Part shown: positions 1 through 8,788 of the stretch, one piece after another
Layout: the number at the start of each line of letters is the position of its first letter
Numbering within the stretch: the first letter of the stretch is position 1
From: Jeotgalibacillus aurantiacus
GTDB lineage: Bacteria; Bacillota; Bacilli; Bacillales; Jeotgalibacillaceae
Reading direction: 5' to 3'
DNA length: 64,000 nt
Assembly: GCF_020595125.1 (NCBI RefSeq)
Contig: NZ_JACNMS010000002.1
Coordinates: 248,001-312,000, forward strand
Made by a program: the position numbers and the translations under genes
Notes under the pieces: generated by a model
Seen by the model: only the letters and a program-made list of their open reading frames with translations
What the model was told of the DNA's origin: nothing
Database searches by the model: none

Positions 1-170
1 CAGCCGTTGAACTTGCAAAAATTTATGAGCATCAATTCAAAAATCATGCTTACGCATTAACAATGGCAAAAAAAGCACTTCACCTGACTAATACAGAGCT
101 TGAAATCAAAAAAGCATCAGATCTGAAACATCGGATCAAGCGTCTTGAAAAGAAGCAGGGAAATGGATAG
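1..170 (+). CDS. yprB: C-terminal end of YprB-like protein (partial)
   Basis: An open frame runs in from the left edge of the window (first full codon at base 3) and stops with TAG at 168-170, giving about 55 residues. The fragment is basic and helical, with alternating Leu/Ala and Lys/Arg (for example VELAKIYEHQFKNHAYAL). This suits the helical, TPR-like tail of YprB, a DEDD/RNase H-fold exonuclease-like protein. The call rests mainly on gene order: in B. subtilis yprB precedes cotD, ypsA, gpsB and rnpB, which follow here in the same order and direction. The catalytic part lies outside the window, so activity cannot be judged. Confidence 0.6.
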   Translation, partial: AVELAKIYEHQFKNHAYALTMAKKALHLTNTELEIKKASDLKHRIKRLEKKQGNG

Positions 171-363
171 CTGCATCATTTCCCACAAAAATATTTCCCG
201 GGCAAGCGCAAAAACAGCGATATTTTTCACAGTAAGTCGACCGGTGACGAATGAACTTGGAAAATGTCACAAATTGTTCGAAAATACACAGACTCATGGA
301 TATTGAGAAGACCCGAAAACAATTGTACTATTAAAGTAACGATTGAAATATGGGGTTGAAAGT

Positions 364-456
364 ATGAGAAGATTCATTCTTTTTTTGTTCTTTTTTGTCA
401 TCGGAGCAACAGCATATGTGTTCTCAGCACTAGGTGATCAGCTGTCATCACTTTAA
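364..456 (+). CDS. 30-aa single-pass membrane micro-protein (candidate)
   Basis: ATG at 364 opens a 30-codon frame ending TAA 454-456. Two arginines follow the initiator Met, then a hydrophobic block of about 20 residues rich in Phe, Leu, Ile and Val, then a short polar tail GDQLSSL. This is the layout of a one-helix membrane peptide with the N-terminus inside (positive-inside rule). A purine-rich GGGG precedes the ATG by about eight bases, a fair but not perfect ribosome-binding site. The spacer from 171 to 363 shows no other gene. I do not recognise a family. It could be a chance ORF, although the hydrophobic run right after Met-Arg-Arg is unlikely to be random. Confidence 0.4.
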   Translation: MRRFILFLFFFVIGATAYVFSALGDQLSSL

Positions 457-535
457 CAAATGAATGATCCGCACAATTTTATTTATTCTGTGAAGCATAT
501 AATGACATATGCCATACAGAAAGGAGATAAATGGA

Positions 536-739
536 ATGCGGCGAGTACTTGCTCCTATCATTCATCCAACGATTTGCAAAAGGCATTGTCATACTGAGCA
601 TTATCAGGTGCCTCATATTCATCCTGTTGAAGTTTCGAATGTGACAAATCGGATGTTCCATCATTATCACCAGGTTGAAATGATGCAACAAAACAGCTGT
701 CACGATTTTCATCAGCATTATATGTGCAGAAGACCATAA
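536..739 (+). CDS. cotD: CotD-like spore coat protein
   Basis: A 67-residue protein with 12 histidines and 4 cysteines, including KRHCHTEH, FHHYH and CHDFHQHY. This is the composition of the CotD family of inner-coat spore proteins. The open frame extends up to an ATG at 509, but AAGGAG at 521-526 sits nine bases before ATG 536, so 536 is preferred. An overlapping ATG at 531 is in another frame. A strong terminator follows directly. Its place between yprB and ypsA matches cotD in B. subtilis. In that organism cotD is made in the mother cell under late sporulation control; no sigma-K promoter could be assigned here with confidence. Confidence 0.8.
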   Translation: MRRVLAPIIHPTICKRHCHTEHYQVPHIHPVEVSNVTNRMFHHYHQVEMMQQNSCHDFHQHYMCRRP

Positions 740-743
740 TGAC

Positions 744-774
744 AAAACGGCTGGATATCCAGCCGTTTTCTATT
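744..774 (+). terminator. Intrinsic terminator after cotD
   Basis: A perfect palindrome with stem AAAACGGCTGG and its complement (744-769) is followed by a T-rich stretch. It lies directly after the cotD stop codon. Confidence 0.85.
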
Positions 775-874
775 TTACTAACAGACGGGAAATAACATCT
801 GCAATGGTATAAAATAAAGAAAACAAGGAAATGTCTCCAATCAGAAGTGTGATGCCTGTGAAAGGAGAATGATT

Positions 875-1441
875 ATGAAGATACTGACGGTTACCGGCTA
901 CAGGGCGCAGGAACTTGGTATTTTTAATCAAAAAGATCCTGCCGTTCAAATTATTAAAAAGGCCATCAGACAAGCCATCCTTCAAAAACTGGATGAAGGC
1001 TTGGAATGGGTACTGATTTCAGGACAGCTCGGTGTAGAATTATGGGCTGGTGAAGTCGTCATTGAACTTAAGCATGACTACCCTGAATTAAAACTTGGTG
1101 TCATTACTGCTTTTCAGGATATGGAGAGTAAGTGGAATGAAGCAAACCAGCAGCTGTTCCATATGATAATCAGTCAGGCTGATTTTTATGATTCAGTATC
1201 AAGGAAGCCATATGAAAACCCATCCCAATTTCGCAACAGGGATTTATTTTTACTGCAAAAATCAGACGGGCTTCTACTTGTTTATGATCCTGAAAATGAA
1301 GGATCACCAAAATATATAAAAGAAATGGCAGAATCAGCTGCTGCGAACGGACAGCTGGAGCTGACTCACATTACGTTTCAGGATTTGCAGTGGATTGCAG
1401 AGGAAACAGCGCTTGATCAGGAGTTTCACGATGCAGATTGA
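875..1441 (+). CDS. ypsA: YpsA, SLOG/DUF1273-family Rossmann protein
   Basis: A 188-residue protein starting MKILTVTGYRAQELGIF, close to the start of B. subtilis YpsA. The nucleotide-binding signature SGQLGVE (about residues 49-55) belongs to the SLOG Rossmann-like superfamily. In B. subtilis and S. aureus YpsA has been linked to cell division and to GpsB, and gpsB is the next gene here. The frame is open from ATG 869, but AGGAG at 863-867 leaves only one base before it; ATG 875 has seven bases of spacing and is preferred. The ligand and exact biochemical role are not visible from the sequence. Confidence 0.88.
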   Translation: MKILTVTGYRAQELGIFNQKDPAVQIIKKAIRQAILQKLDEGLEWVLISGQLGVELWAGEVVIELKHDYPELKLGVITAFQDMESKWNEANQQLFHMIISQADFYDSVSRKPYENPSQFRNRDLFLLQKSDGLLLVYDPENEGSPKYIKEMAESAAANGQLELTHITFQDLQWIAEETALDQEFHDAD

Positions 1442-1501
1442 CAATGTGACGGCTTTTTGAAAAAATAAACTAACCGGACTACATATACCGAGGTGAAGAG
1501 A

Positions 1502-1825
1502 ATGAACAATGACGTGGCACAATTAACGGCTAAAGAAATATTGGAACGTGAATTCAAAACAGCAATGCGTGGGTATAAACCTGAAGAGGTTGACGCCTTT
1601 TTAGATCAGATTATTAAAGATTATGAAGCTTTTAATGACCGGATTCAGACACTGGAACAGGAAGTGAAACGCCTTCAACAGACGGCCGCTGATACTCCGA
1701 GACGATCTGCTCAACACACGCAGCCCCAAACGACTGCCAGTGGTACAACCAATTTTGATATTTTAAAACGTCTGTCCAACCTTGAAAAAGAGGTATTTGG
1801 AAGAAAGTTATACGAAGACCGTTAA
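1502..1825 (+). CDS. gpsB: Cell division protein GpsB
   Basis: A 107-residue DivIVA-related protein. The N-terminal membrane-binding and coiled-coil domain is recognisable from LTAKEILEREFKTAMRGY and EVDAFLDQIIKDYE. A Thr/Gln/Ser-rich linker (about residues 60-80) leads to the hexamerising C-terminal helix NFDILKRLSNLEKEVFG, which is almost identical to the family consensus. GpsB shuttles penicillin-binding proteins such as PBP1 between division septum and side wall. An in-frame GTG at 1493 is open, but GAGGTG (1490-1495) is the natural ribosome-binding site for ATG 1502. It sits directly downstream of ypsA and upstream of the RNase P RNA, as in B. subtilis. Confidence 0.95.
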   Translation: MNNDVAQLTAKEILEREFKTAMRGYKPEEVDAFLDQIIKDYEAFNDRIQTLEQEVKRLQQTAADTPRRSAQHTQPQTTASGTTNFDILKRLSNLEKEVFGRKLYEDR

Positions 1826-1833
1826 AATAGTGC

Positions 1834-1862
1834 TTGCTTAAGTATCTGTACGGCTGTATAAT
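1834..1862 (+). promoter_or_regulatory. Sigma-A-type promoter of rnpB
   Basis: TTGCTT (1834-1839) and a perfect TATAAT (1857-1862) are separated by 17 bases, just upstream of the conserved RNase P RNA. A start site near 1869 is inferred. Confidence 0.7.
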
Positions 1863-1868
1863 TTATTT

Positions 1869-2285
1869 TTGGCTATACTGGTTGTGAAGGCCGGGCAATT
1901 GCTGCATCATGCAGAGGAAAGTCCATGCTCACACGATGCTGAGATGCTCGTAGTGTTCGTGCTCCGCGAAAAAATAAGCGGTGGCAGCTTACAAATGTAG
2001 GCTGACGGCAGAGAGGATACCTAAGTCATATGTGATATGGTATGAATCTCTTGAAAGTGCCACAGTGACGTAGTTCTGACAGAAATGTCGGAAGTGGAAC
2101 GAGGTAAACCCCGCGAGTGAGCAACTCAAACAATGGTAGAGGCACTCTTCCCGAGGAAATGAACAAAGGAAGGGACCGGTTATCCGGTAGATAGATGATT
2201 GCCGCCTGAGGTACGAGCTTATAAGCGCTTGCAGTACGCAGGAACAAAACATGGCTTACAGGCCAACACAGCCGGTTGTCCAAAT
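1869..2285 (+). ncRNA. rnpB: RNase P RNA, class B (Bacillus type)
   Basis: This is the catalytic RNA of ribonuclease P, which matures the 5' ends of tRNAs. Universally conserved blocks are present in order: GAGGAAAGTCCATGCTC near 1915, GCTGACGGCAGAGAGGA near 2000, GAAAGTGCCACAGTGACG near 2055, a GTAAACCCC block near 2105, and GATAGATGATTGCCGCCTGA near 2190, then ACAAAACATGGCTTACAG near 2245. The order and spacing match the B. subtilis class B architecture. The ends are approximate: the 5' end is placed from the promoter and the 3' end from closure of the terminal helix. The location after gpsB is conserved in Bacillus. Confidence 0.95.
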
Positions 2286-2305
2286 TGATTATGTGTAATA
2301 CTTCT

Positions 2306-2341
2306 AAGGCATGACCGAATGCAACAGGTCAGCCTTTTTTT
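2306..2341 (+). terminator. Terminator after rnpB
   Basis: AAGGCATGACC pairs with GGTCAGCCTT (one bulged base) around a short loop, followed by seven T residues. Confidence 0.85.
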
Positions 2342-2399
2342 CTTGTTAAATTAATGTTAAAAATGCTTAATAAAATTCTGTAAAGAGAAGGGTGAAAAT

Positions 2400-3554
2400 A
2401 TGGCTAATTATAAACTGATCGCGACTGCTGCGATGGGGATTGAATCACTGGTCGCCAGAGAAGTGAAGGATCTCGGATACGAAACGCAGGTGGAGAACGG
2501 AAAGGTCTTTTTTGAAGGTGACGAGTGGGCGATAGTAAAAGCCAACATGTGGCTCAGAACTGCTGACCGTGTAAAAATTGTAATGGGAGAATTTAATGCT
2601 TATTCTTTCGACCAGCTGTTTGAATCGACTAAAGCAATCGCATGGGAGAAGCTTCTTCCGGTAGACGCTGCCTTCCCGGTTTCAGGTAAATCTGTTAAGT
2701 CCAAGCTTTACAGTGTACCGGATTGTCAGTCAATCGTTAAGAAAGCGATTGTTGAGCGGCTGAAGTCTGCCTATAAAAGAATGAGCTTTCTTGATGAGAG
2801 TGGTCCTACCTATAAAATTGAGGTGGCCATCCGCAATGACAAGGTTACGCTGACTGTAGACACAAGCGGAGCCGGATTACACAAAAGAGGATACAGAACC
2901 GGCCAGGGAGAGGCGCCGATGAAAGAAACAATGGCAGCTGCGCTGATTAAACTGACAAACTGGAGACCGGACCGGCCATTTCATGATCCATTTTGCGGTT
3001 CAGGAACCATTGCGATTGAAGCAGCATTAATTGGGCAGAATATCGCGCCAGGTTTTAACCGGGAATTCATTTCTGAAGAGTGGCCAGCCATTCCTCAAAA
3101 GATCTGGGATAAAGTCAGGGAAGACGCTGAAAAAGCGGCTAATTATGATCAGCCCCTCGATATCACAGGGACTGACGTTGATCATAAAATGATCGAAATC
3201 GCAAAGGAAAATGCGATTGAAGCGGGACTTGGTGATTTAATTCAGTTTAAGCAGATGCAGGTTAAAGATTTTACAGCCTCTGCTGACTACGGTGTCATTG
3301 TTGGAAATCCTCCGTATGGTGAAAGAATCGGGGAAGAGGAAGAAGTAGAGCGGATGTATATGGATATGGGGAAAGTATTCGAACAATACCCGACCTGGTC
3401 AAAATATATCATTACTTCCCACCCTGAATTTGAAGATCTTTACGGGAAAAAAGCAACCAAAAAACGTAAACTGTTTAACGGATTTATCCGGACAGATTAC
3501 TATCAGTATTTTGGCACACGTCCTAAACGTACAGAAAATGAAAAAAAGGACTGA
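2400..3554 (+). CDS. ypsC: THUMP-domain 23S rRNA guanine-N2 methyltransferase (RlmL/YpsC type)
   Basis: A 384-residue SAM-dependent methyltransferase. The N-terminal part (about residues 1-155) corresponds to the ferredoxin-like and THUMP RNA-binding region. The catalytic domain carries the SAM-binding motif DPFCGSGTIAIEAA near residue 197 and the target-base motif NPPYGERIG near residue 303, typical of N2-guanine methyltransferases. The family (YpsC, RlmL-like) acts on 23S rRNA. GAAGGGTG precedes ATG 2400 with good spacing. The gene follows rnpB and is separated by only four bases from ypvA, so the two are probably cotranscribed. Confidence 0.9.
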   Translation: MANYKLIATAAMGIESLVAREVKDLGYETQVENGKVFFEGDEWAIVKANMWLRTADRVKIVMGEFNAYSFDQLFESTKAIAWEKLLPVDAAFPVSGKSVKSKLYSVPDCQSIVKKAIVERLKSAYKRMSFLDESGPTYKIEVAIRNDKVTLTVDTSGAGLHKRGYRTGQGEAPMKETMAAALIKLTNWRPDRPFHDPFCGSGTIAIEAALIGQNIAPGFNREFISEEWPAIPQKIWDKVREDAEKAANYDQPLDITGTDVDHKMIEIAKENAIEAGLGDLIQFKQMQVKDFTASADYGVIVGNPPYGERIGEEEEVERMYMDMGKVFEQYPTWSKYIITSHPEFEDLYGKKATKKRKLFNGFIRTDYYQYFGTRPKRTENEKKD

Positions 3555-3558
3555 TTAG

Positions 3559-5478
3559 ATGCAATCAAATTCACTGCCATTTCCATTGACAGGTGATCAA
3601 TCTTTTTATGAGGCGCTTGGAGACTGGATCGGGGATGTATTTTACGATATTTTACCGGAAAAAGGACTTGAACTGAGAGACGAACAGATTTTTATGGCTT
3701 TTCAGCTCGAGCAGGCGTATAAAAAGAAATCTGTCATGTTTGCCGAGGCAGGAGTGGGTACCGGAAAAACACTTGCTTACCTGCTGTATGCAATCTGCTA
3801 TGCAAGGTATACGGGTAAACCGGCCATTATTGCCTGTGCCGATGAAACGTTGATTGAACAGCTTGTAAAACCAACCGGAGATATAAAAAAGCTTGAGGAA
3901 ATGCTGGATCTGGATATTGATGTCCGCCTGGCGAAGTCAAGAGAACAGTATTTATGCCTGAAGAAGCTGGATGATGCAGATAACCGGTCTGAAGATGAAG
4001 AGCTTGAGCAGGTATATCAGCAGTTGCCTGAGTTCGTGTATGGTGCAGGCTCCATGTCTTCTTTCTATCCTTATGGTGACCGGAAAGAATATCCGTATCT
4101 TGATGATGAGCAGTGGCAGCAGGTGAACTACGACTCGCTCCAGGATTGTTTGTCGTGTGATCTGAGACACCGCTGCGGTCAGACGCTTAACAGAGAGCAT
4201 TACCGTAAAGCGAGAGATCTGATCATCTGTTCCCATGACTTTTACATGGAGCATATCTGGACGAAGGATGCCAGAAAAAGAGAGGGACAGCTTCCGCTTT
4301 TACCTGAGGCGAGCTCCGTTGTATTTGATGAAGGACACTTACTCGAATATGCTGCCCAGAAAGCTCTCACGTACAAGACTTCTCTCCAGTCAATGGAAAA
4401 GGTTCTTGAAAAACTGTCAGGAAACGATATTAGAGAAAAAACACTGCTGCTGATCGATGACATTGTAGAAATACATGATGACTGGTTTGCCATGATCAGC
4501 CGAAATGCTGATCACTCTTCAGAAAGAATGAGAATTACACGCTCAGAAGAACTGATTGCCCAGACGAAAAAACTCAAAAGCACTATTGACAGGCTGCTTG
4601 AAGAGCTCGTTTTTGAATCTGAGATGTACGTAATAGATGAGTATGATCTCAAAATCGCTGAAGAATATCTGGAACAGGTATTGTTTTCACTCAAACTGCT
4701 CACTGAAGATGATAATGCGATCATCTGGCTTGAAGAGAATTTCGATGATGAACGGCTTGTTATTATGCCGAGAATGGTTGAAGAAATATTACGTGAGGAA
4801 GTCTTCTCAAAAGAAGTTCCTTTCATCTTCTCTTCTGCCACTTTATCAGTTGATGAGAACTTTAATTATCTTGCCACAAGTCTCGGTATTGATGAGTACG
4901 ATTCATTTACCGTCGCGTCACCATATGATTACGATGAAGTGATGAAGATTTCGATTCATATCACTGATGAAATGGAACGCATGCAACTGCAGGAAGAGAT
5001 CATCAATGACACCGATCATGGCGTTCTCGCATTATTCAATTCTCAGGATAGTAAGGAGTTTTTCAGATTCACAACAGGCGAAGCTGTATCAGCAAGCAGA
5101 CCTGTTTTTTATGAAGGCGACGAAGAAATCAGTACGCTCGTTGAGAAATTCCAAAAAGAAACCTCATCCGTTCTCGCTTCCATTAATTTATGGGAGGGAC
5201 TCGACGTTCCGGGAGGAAGTCTCGGCGAAGTCATGATCGATGCACTTCCATTCCCTCCGAATGATCCTGTATTCGAAGCGAAAAGAAAGCACGCCAAAGA
5301 TCCGGAAATGGAAGTGGACTTACCGTACATGCTATTAAGATTACAACAGGGAGTCGGCCGTTTAATCCGCTCCTCAACCGACCACGGACACATTTCGATC
5401 TTTATGAAGCCAGAAGAAGAAAAATGGCTCGACCAGATGATCAAAGTCCTCCCGGTAAAACCTGAAATTAAAAAATAA
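3559..5478 (+). CDS. ypvA: DinG-family ATP-dependent DNA helicase (YpvA)
   Basis: A 639-residue superfamily 2 helicase of the XPD/DinG class. Walker A AGVGTGKT lies near residue 64. The DEAH-box variant DEGH lies near 257. A four-cysteine iron-sulfur cluster pattern falls between them: C in YLCLKKL near 132, then CLSCDLRHRC near 197-206. Late motifs include SSATLS near 428 and QGVGRLIRS near residue 597. Such enzymes unwind 5'-tailed DNA, D-loops and R-loops. It begins four bases after ypsC, with its ribosome-binding site (AAAGGA) inside the ypsC coding end. No N-terminal exonuclease domain is present, unlike the longer DinG of B. subtilis. Confidence 0.88.
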   Translation: MQSNSLPFPLTGDQSFYEALGDWIGDVFYDILPEKGLELRDEQIFMAFQLEQAYKKKSVMFAEAGVGTGKTLAYLLYAICYARYTGKPAIIACADETLIEQLVKPTGDIKKLEEMLDLDIDVRLAKSREQYLCLKKLDDADNRSEDEELEQVYQQLPEFVYGAGSMSSFYPYGDRKEYPYLDDEQWQQVNYDSLQDCLSCDLRHRCGQTLNREHYRKARDLIICSHDFYMEHIWTKDARKREGQLPLLPEASSVVFDEGHLLEYAAQKALTYKTSLQSMEKVLEKLSGNDIREKTLLLIDDIVEIHDDWFAMISRNADHSSERMRITRSEELIAQTKKLKSTIDRLLEELVFESEMYVIDEYDLKIAEEYLEQVLFSLKLLTEDDNAIIWLEENFDDERLVIMPRMVEEILREEVFSKEVPFIFSSATLSVDENFNYLATSLGIDEYDSFTVASPYDYDEVMKISIHITDEMERMQLQEEIINDTDHGVLALFNSQDSKEFFRFTTGEAVSASRPVFYEGDEEISTLVEKFQKETSSVLASINLWEGLDVPGGSLGEVMIDALPFPPNDPVFEAKRKHAKDPEMEVDLPYMLLRLQQGVGRLIRSSTDHGHISIFMKPEEEKWLDQMIKVLPVKPEIKK

Positions 5479-5634
5479 TACGAGTTGTATTCTCTAATTT
5501 TATATAATGGGTTTAAAACAACATATTCACATAGGTGCTCTTTAAAAAGTGACCTGCATGTACGCAAAATTTGTGAAGTGCATATGTTTTTCAGCTTTCT
5601 AGTATACAAGAATCATTTTATACTGTGATTCTCA

Positions 5635-5749
5635 GGGCATGAAGGCAGCCGAAGACTCCTGTGGCGGAAAGGGTCAGGTGAAACCGACTGTGCGCAGCTC
5701 AGGCGGGTTCACCGCCCGGCCACGGAAAGCGCAGGCTGCCTTCATGCCC
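5635..5749 (+). repeat. Structured dispersed repeat, copy 1 (115 bp)
   Basis: The outer arms GGGCATGAAGGCAGCC and GGCTGCCTTCATGCCC are perfect inverted repeats. The core contains GACTCCTGTGG, CAGGTGAA, TTCACCG and CCACGGAAAGCG. The same core recurs at 24786, 25784 (reverse) and 27566 (reverse) with different outer arms. Most of the 409-base spacer between ypvA and ypwA (5479-5887) is this element plus a terminator; nothing else is recognisable there. Confidence 0.9.
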
Positions 5750-5771
5750 GGCTTTAAAAAATATACCTTCT

Positions 5772-5812
5772 AAACGGGTTTGGCCTTTATGGCTGAATCC
5801 GTTTTATTTTTA
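5772..5812 (+). terminator. Intrinsic terminator upstream of ypwA
   Basis: AAACGGGTTTGGCC pairs imperfectly with GGCTGAATCCGTTT, followed by TATTTTT. It lies after repeat copy 1 and probably ends the ypsC-ypvA transcript. Confidence 0.65.
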
Positions 5813-5887
5813 TAACCGAAATACCTGACGGACATTTTCAGAAAAGTATGATAAGATATTACAGATTAGATAAAAGGGGGAAAAAGG

Positions 5888-7399
5888 ATGTCACTAGAAA
5901 CCGTTAAACACGATTTTCTTAATCATGTTAAGAAAATGTCAGCATATGAAGAAGCACTGGGCTTAATTTATTGGGACCTCAGAACAGGCGCGCCGAAAAA
6001 GGCAATAGATCAGCGCTCTGAAGTCATTGGTGCTCTGTCAGGTGACATTTTCAATATGTCTACATCAAGCGAAATGGCAGGATACATAGAAAAATTATCA
6101 GATCAAAAAGATGAGCTGGACGACCTGACGCTTAAAATTCTCGAGGAATGTAAAAAGAATTATGACCGCAATAATAAAATTCCTGAAGAAGAATATCGAA
6201 AATACGTCATTTTAAAATCAAAATCTGAAAATGTTTGGGAAGAAGCGAGAGCTAAATCAGACTTCTCCATGTTTCAGCCATACCTTGAAGAAATCGTTGA
6301 AATGAACAAAAAATTCATCAATTATTGGGGTTTTGAAGGTAACCCGTATAATACATTACTTGATATGTACGAGCCGGGCATTACCGTTGAAATTCTTGAC
6401 CGGGTTTTCACTGAGGTAAGAGACGCCATTGTTCCGCTTGTTAAAGGAATTCAGGAATCCGATGTAAAGCCGGAAACTGCATTTATTTACTCTCATTTTC
6501 CAAAAGAAGCCCAAAAAGAATTCAGTCTTTATGTCCTGAATGAGCTTGGTTATGACTTTGAAGCCGGCAGACTGGATGAGACGGTTCATCCATTTGCAAC
6601 CGGATTAAACACTGGGGATGTAAGGATCACAACTAGATATGATGAAAAAGATTTTCGGGGTGCGATTTTTGGGACGATTCACGAATGTGGTCATGCGCTT
6701 TATGAGCAGAATATTGATCCTGAATTGAACGGTACTCCTTTAAGTGGTGGAACATCGATGGGGATCCATGAGTCACAGTCGCTGTTTTTTGAGAATTTTG
6801 TAGGTAGACATCCTGAATTCTGGAAGAGACATCTGCCTGAGCTTAAGAAATTCAGTCCTGGCCAGTTCGACCAGGTTTCTGTAGATGGTTTTATTTCTGC
6901 TGTCAACGAATCAAAGCCTTCGTTAATCCGTGTTGAAGCAGATGAACTGACTTATGTCCTTCATATTATCGTTCGCTATGAAATCGAAAAAGGACTGTTC
7001 AACAACGAATTTAACGTAAGTGACCTGCCACGGATCTGGAATGAGAAGTACGAGGAATATCTTGGTGTTACACCATCGACTGATGCAGAGGGACTTCTTC
7101 AGGACGTTCACTGGTCAGGCGGGGCATTCGGATACTTCCCATCTTATGCGCTGGGTTATATGTATGCTGCCCAGTTTAAACAGGCTATGTTGAAAGACCT
7201 TCCTGATTATGACCAGTTAATCGCGAAAGGCGACATTACGCCTGTTAAAAACTGGATGACAGCAAACGTTCACCGTTTCGGCAAAACAAAAAAACCGCTT
7301 GAAATCCTGCATGATTCAACGGGTGAAGGCCTGAATTCCGAGTACCTGGTTGATTATTTACAGCAAAAGTATCGCTCACTATATGAGTTAACGAACTAA
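5888..7399 (+). CDS. ypwA: M32-family metallocarboxypeptidase (YpwA)
   Basis: A 503-residue zinc carboxypeptidase of family M32 (carboxypeptidase Taq type), which removes C-terminal residues from peptides in the cytoplasm. The zinc motif HECGH is at residues 265-269 and the downstream HESQS motif supplying the third ligand lies near 294. The family signatures DVRITTRYDE (about 241) and WNEKYEEYLGV (about 388) are also present. The length matches the family norm of about 500. AAAGGGGG precedes ATG 5888, and a TATGATA -10-like element lies about 40 bases upstream. It follows ypvA as in B. subtilis, where YpwA was characterised as an M32 enzyme. Confidence 0.93.
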   Translation: MSLETVKHDFLNHVKKMSAYEEALGLIYWDLRTGAPKKAIDQRSEVIGALSGDIFNMSTSSEMAGYIEKLSDQKDELDDLTLKILEECKKNYDRNNKIPEEEYRKYVILKSKSENVWEEARAKSDFSMFQPYLEEIVEMNKKFINYWGFEGNPYNTLLDMYEPGITVEILDRVFTEVRDAIVPLVKGIQESDVKPETAFIYSHFPKEAQKEFSLYVLNELGYDFEAGRLDETVHPFATGLNTGDVRITTRYDEKDFRGAIFGTIHECGHALYEQNIDPELNGTPLSGGTSMGIHESQSLFFENFVGRHPEFWKRHLPELKKFSPGQFDQVSVDGFISAVNESKPSLIRVEADELTYVLHIIVRYEIEKGLFNNEFNVSDLPRIWNEKYEEYLGVTPSTDAEGLLQDVHWSGGAFGYFPSYALGYMYAAQFKQAMLKDLPDYDQLIAKGDITPVKNWMTANVHRFGKTKKPLEILHDSTGEGLNSEYLVDYLQQKYRSLYELTN

Positions 7400-7406
7400 T
7401 AAGGGT

Positions 7407-8189
7407 GTGAAGTCATTGAATCTTCCTTCATTCAGACTGGATGGAAAAGTGGCAATTGTCACTGGTGCCGGTAGAGGGATCGGCAGAGCGTTATCCCTTG
7501 GAATCGCCGAGGCAGGTGCACACGTAATCCTTTGTGCACGTACATTGGAAGACCTCCAATACGTGAAGCATGAAATCGAAGAACGGGGAAGCAGCGCAAG
7601 TATTCTTCAGCTGGATCTGACAGAAAGCAGACTGATTAAAGATGCGATCAGACGAACAGCTGAAGAATTCGGACGTATTGATTTATTAATCAACAATGCC
7701 GGTATGAATATCCGTTCTAAAGCCTCGGATGTGACAGAAGAAGAGTGGTCTAAAATTATGGATACCAACCTGAAATCGGCATTTATGATGTCACAGGCTG
7801 TTGGTGAAATCATGAAAACACAGGAATCCGGTGGAAGTATTCTGTCCGTGTCTTCTGTAGCCGGACAGACTGCACTCCGAACGGGGGTCGTGTATGCTGC
7901 GTCAAAAGCTGCGCTTATTCAGATGACGAAGGTGTTGGCATTTGAATGGGGCAGTCATGATATTCGTGTCAACGCGATTGGTCCCTGGTATTTTGAAACA
8001 CCATTAACCAAAGAATTACTGGCGAATGAAGATTATTTAAATGATATCCTTTCTGTAACCCCGTTAAAGAGAGTCGGCAAGGTGGAAGAACTGATTGGTC
8101 CCGCACTATTACTGTTATCAGATGCCGGGAGCTATATAACCGGCCAGACACTTTTTGTAGACGGCGGGATGACCATCAACGGATTTTAA
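7407..8189 (+). CDS. SDR-family NAD(P)-dependent oxidoreductase
   Basis: A 260-residue classical short-chain dehydrogenase. It has the cofactor motif TGAGRGIG (about residues 20-27), NNAG (about 96), catalytic Ser in SVSSVAG (about 150) and YAASK with Tyr163 and Lys167. The C-terminus SYITGQTLFVDGGM resembles FabG and gluconate-5-dehydrogenase-like enzymes. The substrate cannot be predicted. The frame opens with GTG 7407, which is almost touching the purine run; TTG 7416, eight bases after GGGTG, is an equally likely start and would give MNLPSF. It lies seven bases after ypwA and is probably cotranscribed with it. Confidence 0.85.
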   Translation: MKSLNLPSFRLDGKVAIVTGAGRGIGRALSLGIAEAGAHVILCARTLEDLQYVKHEIEERGSSASILQLDLTESRLIKDAIRRTAEEFGRIDLLINNAGMNIRSKASDVTEEEWSKIMDTNLKSAFMMSQAVGEIMKTQESGGSILSVSSVAGQTALRTGVVYAASKAALIQMTKVLAFEWGSHDIRVNAIGPWYFETPLTKELLANEDYLNDILSVTPLKRVGKVEELIGPALLLLSDAGSYITGQTLFVDGGMTINGF

Positions 8190-8216
8190 AACTACGGTAA
8201 TGACTTCTTCACAAAT

Positions 8217-8253
8217 AAAAAAGACTGGGACAAATTTCTGTTCCGGTCTTTTT
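8217..8253 (+). terminator. Terminator after the SDR gene
   Basis: AAAGACTGGGACA pairs with TGTTCCGGTCTTT around a short loop, flanked by A and T tracts. It sits between convergent genes and may serve both. Confidence 0.8.
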
Positions 8254-8332
8254 ACGATGTTCAAAATGATAAGGGTCGTTTCTCCGAGCTGCCAGAAAAA
8301 GAGAAGTAGGTGGCCGGGCAGTTTTTATGATT

Positions 8333-8788
8333 TCAGCTTTGTGTAACAGAAACGAGAATGGAAAAGTCTCCAATCCCTGCTGCTGAAAAAGGAAGGTGGA
8401 TGGCATCATTAAAACCGTAAAGCTTTGTTGTCCCGGACATGACAGATGGAGGAGTGATGTCCATCTCAACGCCGGTTCCGGATACAAATGTTGAAAATGC
8501 CCCTGCAATCATATTTCCAACTTCCCCAATAAAGGAGATCAGCATTTCATCTTCAAGGTGCATACCAAACATCGTATTTCCAAGACTGCTGAAGTGGGAT
8601 TCCTTAGCATCAAGCAGGATATTCCCTCTAATATCTCCGGTAATTCCGATTAAAACCCCAATGGTTTCCTGCTTGTATGGCTGATCGACCATTTCGGGTG
8701 TTGAACAGCTGATTTCTGCCGGAATCACACTTTTTATCGAATGGACCATGCCCTCTAACATCTCGTTCATTACTTTAGTAATAGTCAT
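8333..8788 (-). CDS. cheX: CheX-like CheY-P phosphatase (CheC/CheX family)
   Basis: A 151-residue protein of the CheC/CheX/FliY phosphatase fold, which dephosphorylates CheY-P in chemotaxis. Family features seen are the helix motif FIGEVGNMIAGAF with the conserved E-x2-N pair (about residues 88-91), followed by PPSVMSG, and a CheX-like arrangement with one such helix instead of the two of CheC. The reverse-strand ribosome-binding site GGGAGGC precedes the ATG at 8788. It stands alone, with no other chemotaxis gene nearby. A related role in a different receiver-domain pathway cannot be excluded. Confidence 0.82.
   Translation of the reverse strand: MTITKVMNEMLEGMVHSIKSVIPAEISCSTPEMVDQPYKQETIGVLIGITGDIRGNILLDAKESHFSSLGNTMFGMHLEDEMLISFIGEVGNMIAGAFSTFVSGTGVEMDITPPSVMSGTTKLYGFNDAIHLPFSAAGIGDFSILVSVTQS

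Noticed and set aside
5109-5609. 166-aa open frame on the minus strand
   Set aside because: It runs antisense to the end of ypvA and into repeat-adjacent spacer, has no ribosome-binding site and shows low-complexity composition; a shadow of the real gene.
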